The notes under the pieces are model-generated. The model worked only from the letters and a program-made list of their open reading frames with translations, did not search any database and was not told the DNA's origin. From Actinomycetes bacterium (GTDB lineage Bacteria; Actinomycetota; Actinomycetes; Actinomycetales; Microbacteriaceae), in assembly GCA_029779645.1 (NCBI GenBank), contig JAKPAC010000040.1:1-64000 (forward strand): a DNA stretch of 64,000 bases. Direction: 5' to 3'. Each line of letters opens with the position of its first letter. Within the stretch, counting starts at the first letter, position 1. This document shows positions 60,719 to 64,000 of the stretch, piece by piece. A program made the position numbers and the translations under genes.

Positions 60719-61774
60719 ATGGCTCAGCCCCAAGGCGCACTCCTCGTCGGCAGCGTCAACTACAACGACGCCGAAACCACCTTCCGCACCGCGGCGGAGC
60801 TCTTGGGCGGCCAGCTCAAGCGCTTCCCCGACGGCGAGGTGGGCGACCGCTACCACTGGATCATCTTCCAGGGCGACCTGCTCGGCAAGGCCGAGGGCCT
60901 CGAGCGCGTCGGCGACGAGCCGATCATGGTCCGTCACCTCGACGCGCGCGGCCTGCGCATCGCAGATGGCGTGGATGCCGCATCCATCGTCATTCCCACG
61001 CTCGGCTACGCCAGCGCCGCGAAGGAGTCGTACGCGCTGTTCACGAAGCTCCGCGAGGAGGGCGTGATCCCCGCAGGCAAGCGCTTCCAGGTCTCGCTGC
61101 CGACGCCGGTCGCCGTGGTCTCGGTCTTCTTCCAGGGCGAGGACCGCGCCCGCATCGAGCCCGTCTACCGCGACAAGCTCTTCGCCGAGCTGGCCGAGAT
61201 CCTCGAGGCGATCCCGCACGAGGACCTGGCGATCCAGTGGGATGTCGCCGTCGAGTTCGCCATCATCGAGGCCGCGACCTACGAGTCCGAGTTCGGCGCG
61301 CAGTTCGCCGCGTGGTGGGGCGACGTCTGGGCCGGCATCATCGAGCGCGCGGTCCAGCAGGCGGCACAGGTGCCGGCCGACGTCGAGCTCGGGTTCCACC
61401 TCTGCTACGGCGACGCGAACGAGGAGCACTTCATCGAGCCGAGCGACTCGGCGAACCTCGTGAAGTTCGGCAACGCGCTGTTCGCGGCCGCGCCGCGCCC
61501 GATCACCTGGCTGCACCTGCCGGTGCCGATCGAGCGCACCGACGACGCATACTACGCGCCGCTGGCCTCGCTCGAGGTTCCCGCGGGAACCGAGCTCTAC
61601 CTCGGCCTCGTGCACCGCGAGGACGGCGCCGAGGGCGCCCAGCGCCGCATCGACGTGGCGTCGAAGTTCGTCGAGGGCTTCGGGGTGGGCACCGAGTGCG
61701 GCATCGGCCGCGCGCCCGAGGGCACCACGGAGGGCATCCTCCGCACTCACGCCGAGGTCGCCCGCGCCTGGTAG
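60719..61774 (+). CDS. MetE C-terminal-domain-like (cobalamin-independent methionine synthase core fold) protein
   Basis: Zn-ligand-like LGFHLCYGD and VGTECGIGR; 351 aa, catalytic-core size only. Confidence 0.7.
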   Translation: MAQPQGALLVGSVNYNDAETTFRTAAELLGGQLKRFPDGEVGDRYHWIIFQGDLLGKAEGLERVGDEPIMVRHLDARGLRIADGVDAASIVIPTLGYASAAKESYALFTKLREEGVIPAGKRFQVSLPTPVAVVSVFFQGEDRARIEPVYRDKLFAELAEILEAIPHEDLAIQWDVAVEFAIIEAATYESEFGAQFAAWWGDVWAGIIERAVQQAAQVPADVELGFHLCYGDANEEHFIEPSDSANLVKFGNALFAAAPRPITWLHLPVPIERTDDAYYAPLASLEVPAGTELYLGLVHREDGAEGAQRRIDVASKFVEGFGVGTECGIGRAPEGTTEGILRTHAEVARAW

Positions 61775-61791
61775 GCGAACCGAGACGCATC

Positions 61792-61835
61792 CGAGACGTC
61801 GCCCGGCCTCTGCAGGCCGGGCGGCGTCTCGCTTT
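61792..61835 (+). terminator. Terminator after MetE-like gene
   Basis: CGAGACG-T-CGCCCGGCC-TCTGCA-GGCCGGGCG-G-CGTCTCG then CTTTT. Confidence 0.85.
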
Positions 61836-61906
61836 TCGGGAACGCGCGCGGCGCATGGGGCACCGTGGGCGCCCTGGGGAGCCGTGCGCGCGTAGAATCG
61901 GGCGCT

Positions 61907-62461
61907 ATGGCAATCGGCGCGACCATCCACACGTTCACCGTCCAGCTGGCCGATGTGGATCGCGGCGTCTACGAGGACCTCAGCCTGCGCGTGGCGATGC
62001 ACGCGTCCGAGACGAGCGCCTACATGCTCACCCGGGTGCTCGCCTATGCGCTCGAGTACGAGGAGGGCATCGCGTTCAGCGAGGGGATCGCGGCGGGCGA
62101 CGAGCCGGCGGTGCTGGTGCGGGATGCCACGGGCCGCGTGACCGCCTGGATCGAGGTTGGCGCCCCCGACGCGGCGCGCCTGCACTTCGGCAGCAAGCTC
62201 GCCGATCGCACGGTGATCTACACGCACCGCGACCCCGCGCGCGTCATGGGGGCGTGGAAGGGCAAGTCCATCTACCGGGCCGACGACATCGTGCTGCGCA
62301 GCTTCGACCCGGGCTTCATCGACGCGGCGGCGGCCTCGCTCGAACGCCGAAACGCGCTGACGGTGTCGGTGACCGAGGGGCAGCTGTACCTCGAGCTCGG
62401 CGGGGCGTCGCACAGCTCAGCCATCCACTCGCAATCGGTGGGCGAGGCGATTCGCGCCTGA
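61907..62461 (+). CDS. YaeQ-family protein
   Basis: MAIGATIHTFTVQLADVDRGVYEDLSLRVAMHASETSAYMLTRVLAYALEYEEGIAFSEGI. Confidence 0.85.
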   Translation: MAIGATIHTFTVQLADVDRGVYEDLSLRVAMHASETSAYMLTRVLAYALEYEEGIAFSEGIAAGDEPAVLVRDATGRVTAWIEVGAPDAARLHFGSKLADRTVIYTHRDPARVMGAWKGKSIYRADDIVLRSFDPGFIDAAAASLERRNALTVSVTEGQLYLELGGASHSSAIHSQSVGEAIRA

Positions 62462-62548
62462 TCGTCTGCGCGCGCGAGAATGAGACCGGGGCGCCCACCA
62501 TGGCGCCGGGACGGCGCGGCGGCGCCGAACGAGAGGCGGAGCCAAGGC

Positions 62549-64000
62549 ATGTCGATCACCAACTATCGTGCGGCTCGGGACCTGCTGCTGCGCCTGCGTG
62601 AAGACCGCGACGGCGCCCTCGAGCGCTTCGAATGGCCCGATGTGGGCGAGCGCTTCAACTGGGCGGTCGACTGGTTCGACGACATCGCGCGCGGCAATCA
62701 CCGCCCCGCGCTCGTGATCGCGGCGGCCGACGGCTCGCGGGTGCAGCGCACGTTCGACGAGCTCGCGACCAGATCGGACCAGCTCGCGGCCTGGCTGCGC
62801 GACCGCGGCGTCGCGAAGGGCAGCGTCGTGATGCTCATGCTGGGCAATCAGGCGCCGCTGTGGGAATCGATGCTGGCGATCATGAAGCTCGGCGCGGTCA
62901 CGCTGCCGACCACCACCGCGCTGGGGCCCGCCGACCTCATCGACCGCATCGCGCGCGGCGGGGTCACCCACGTGATCTGCGGCGAAGACGACGTCGCGAA
63001 GTTCGCGGAGGTTCCCGGCGACTTCGCCCGCATCCGAGTCGGGAGCGGGGGGCAGGCCGGCGAGGGCGACGCATCCGGCTGGCACGACTACGCCGACGCG
63101 TTCGCGCGGCCGGCCGCGCCGACGCCGCATCCCGGCACGGCGCCGAACGACCCGCTGCTCTACTACTTCACCTCGGGCACGACGAGTCTGCCCAAGCTCG
63201 TCGAGCACACGCAGACCTCGTACCCGGTGGGGCACCTCAGCACGATGTACTGGCTCGGGCTGCGCTCGGGAGACGTCCACCTGACCATCAGCTCGCCGGG
63301 CTGGGCCAAGCACGCGTGGGGATGCTTCTTCGCCCCCTGGATCGCCGAGGCGACCGTGTTCGTGTACGACGCCCCGCGCTTCGACGCCCACTCGCTCATG
63401 GATGCGCTGCGGCGCGAGCGGGTGACGACGTTCTGCGCCCCGCCGACCGTGTGGCGCATGCTGATCCAGGCCGACCTCTCGGGCGGGCCCGGGAGCCTGC
63501 GCGAGGCGATCTCGGCGGGCGAGCCGCTGAACCCCGAGGTGATCGGCACCGTGCGCGACTCGTGGGGGCTCACCATCCGCGACGGCTACGGCCAGACCGA
63601 GATGACGGCGATCATCGCGAATACGCCCGGCGCACCGGTGCGCGATGGCTCGATGGGGCGGCCCCTGCCGGGATGCCCCGTGGTGCTGATCGATCCGCTC
63701 ACCGGCGCCCTCGGCGACGAGGGCGAGATCTGTCTCGATCTCTCGGCCCAGCGGCCGATGCTGATGGCCGGATACGTGGGCAGCCCCGAGCAGAACGCGC
63801 GCGCCACCGAGGGCGGCTACTTCCACACCGGCGATGTCGCCACGCGAGACGCCGACGGGTTCATCACCTACATCGGCCGCACCGACGACGTGTTCAAGGC
63901 GTCCGATTACAAGATCAGCCCGTTCGAGCTCGAGAGCGTGCTGATCGAGCACCCCGCCGTCGTCGAGGCGGCGATCGTGCCCGCGCCCGACCCGGTTCGC
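62549..64000 (+). CDS. Acyl-CoA synthetase (AMP-forming), truncated by the window end; absent from the ORF track
   Basis: Own translation from ATG 62549 stays open to 64000: LLYYFTSGTTSLPKLVEHTQ, SAGEPLNPEV, DGYGQTEMT, GYFHTGDVATRDADGFITYIGRTDDVFKASDYKISPFELE. Confidence 0.93.
   Translation, partial: MSITNYRAARDLLLRLREDRDGALERFEWPDVGERFNWAVDWFDDIARGNHRPALVIAAADGSRVQRTFDELATRSDQLAAWLRDRGVAKGSVVMLMLGNQAPLWESMLAIMKLGAVTLPTTTALGPADLIDRIARGGVTHVICGEDDVAKFAEVPGDFARIRVGSGGQAGEGDASGWHDYADAFARPAAPTPHPGTAPNDPLLYYFTSGTTSLPKLVEHTQTSYPVGHLSTMYWLGLRSGDVHLTISSPGWAKHAWGCFFAPWIAEATVFVYDAPRFDAHSLMDALRRERVTTFCAPPTVWRMLIQADLSGGPGSLREAISAGEPLNPEVIGTVRDSWGLTIRDGYGQTEMTAIIANTPGAPVRDGSMGRPLPGCPVVLIDPLTGALGDEGEICLDLSAQRPMLMAGYVGSPEQNARATEGGYFHTGDVATRDADGFITYIGRTDDVFKASDYKISPFELESVLIEHPAVVEAAIVPAPDPVR

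Overview
The window is high-GC actinobacterial chromosome. Gene content (tilS-hpt-ftsH-folEPBK-DUF3180/PH-domain-lysS, clpC, radA) looks like Microbacteriaceae; the taxonomy is inferred from gene content only. 0-33 kb is mostly housekeeping: a tRNA-Phe/Asp/Glu cluster, an M23 peptidase, ppa, tilS, hpt, ftsH, the folate operon, lysS, cls, clpC, radA, ilvD and ldh. The clear exception is a three-gene cassette (small helical protein, DUF1023-like alpha/beta hydrolase, lipoprotein) present twice, once on each side of hpt. From a tRNA-Ser(CGA) at 33.6 kb onward the window is accessory and metabolic. It holds a tyrosine-decarboxylase/antiporter (tyramine-type) cluster with an embedded nitrilase-superfamily enzyme. 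It also holds a regulator-dense block with a degenerate TPP-fold protein and aryl-alcohol/aldehyde dehydrogenases. Further on are isocitrate lyase, a trimethylamine-monooxygenase-like FMO with a palindromic promoter element, and a stand-alone MetE-core-like protein behind a structured leader with a small Cys-terminated uORF. The last gene is a YaeQ-like protein followed by a truncated acyl-CoA synthetase that the ORF track missed. No CRISPR array, rRNA, transposase, integrase or phage structural gene was seen. All homology statements come from reading motifs and recalled family sequences; no searches were run.
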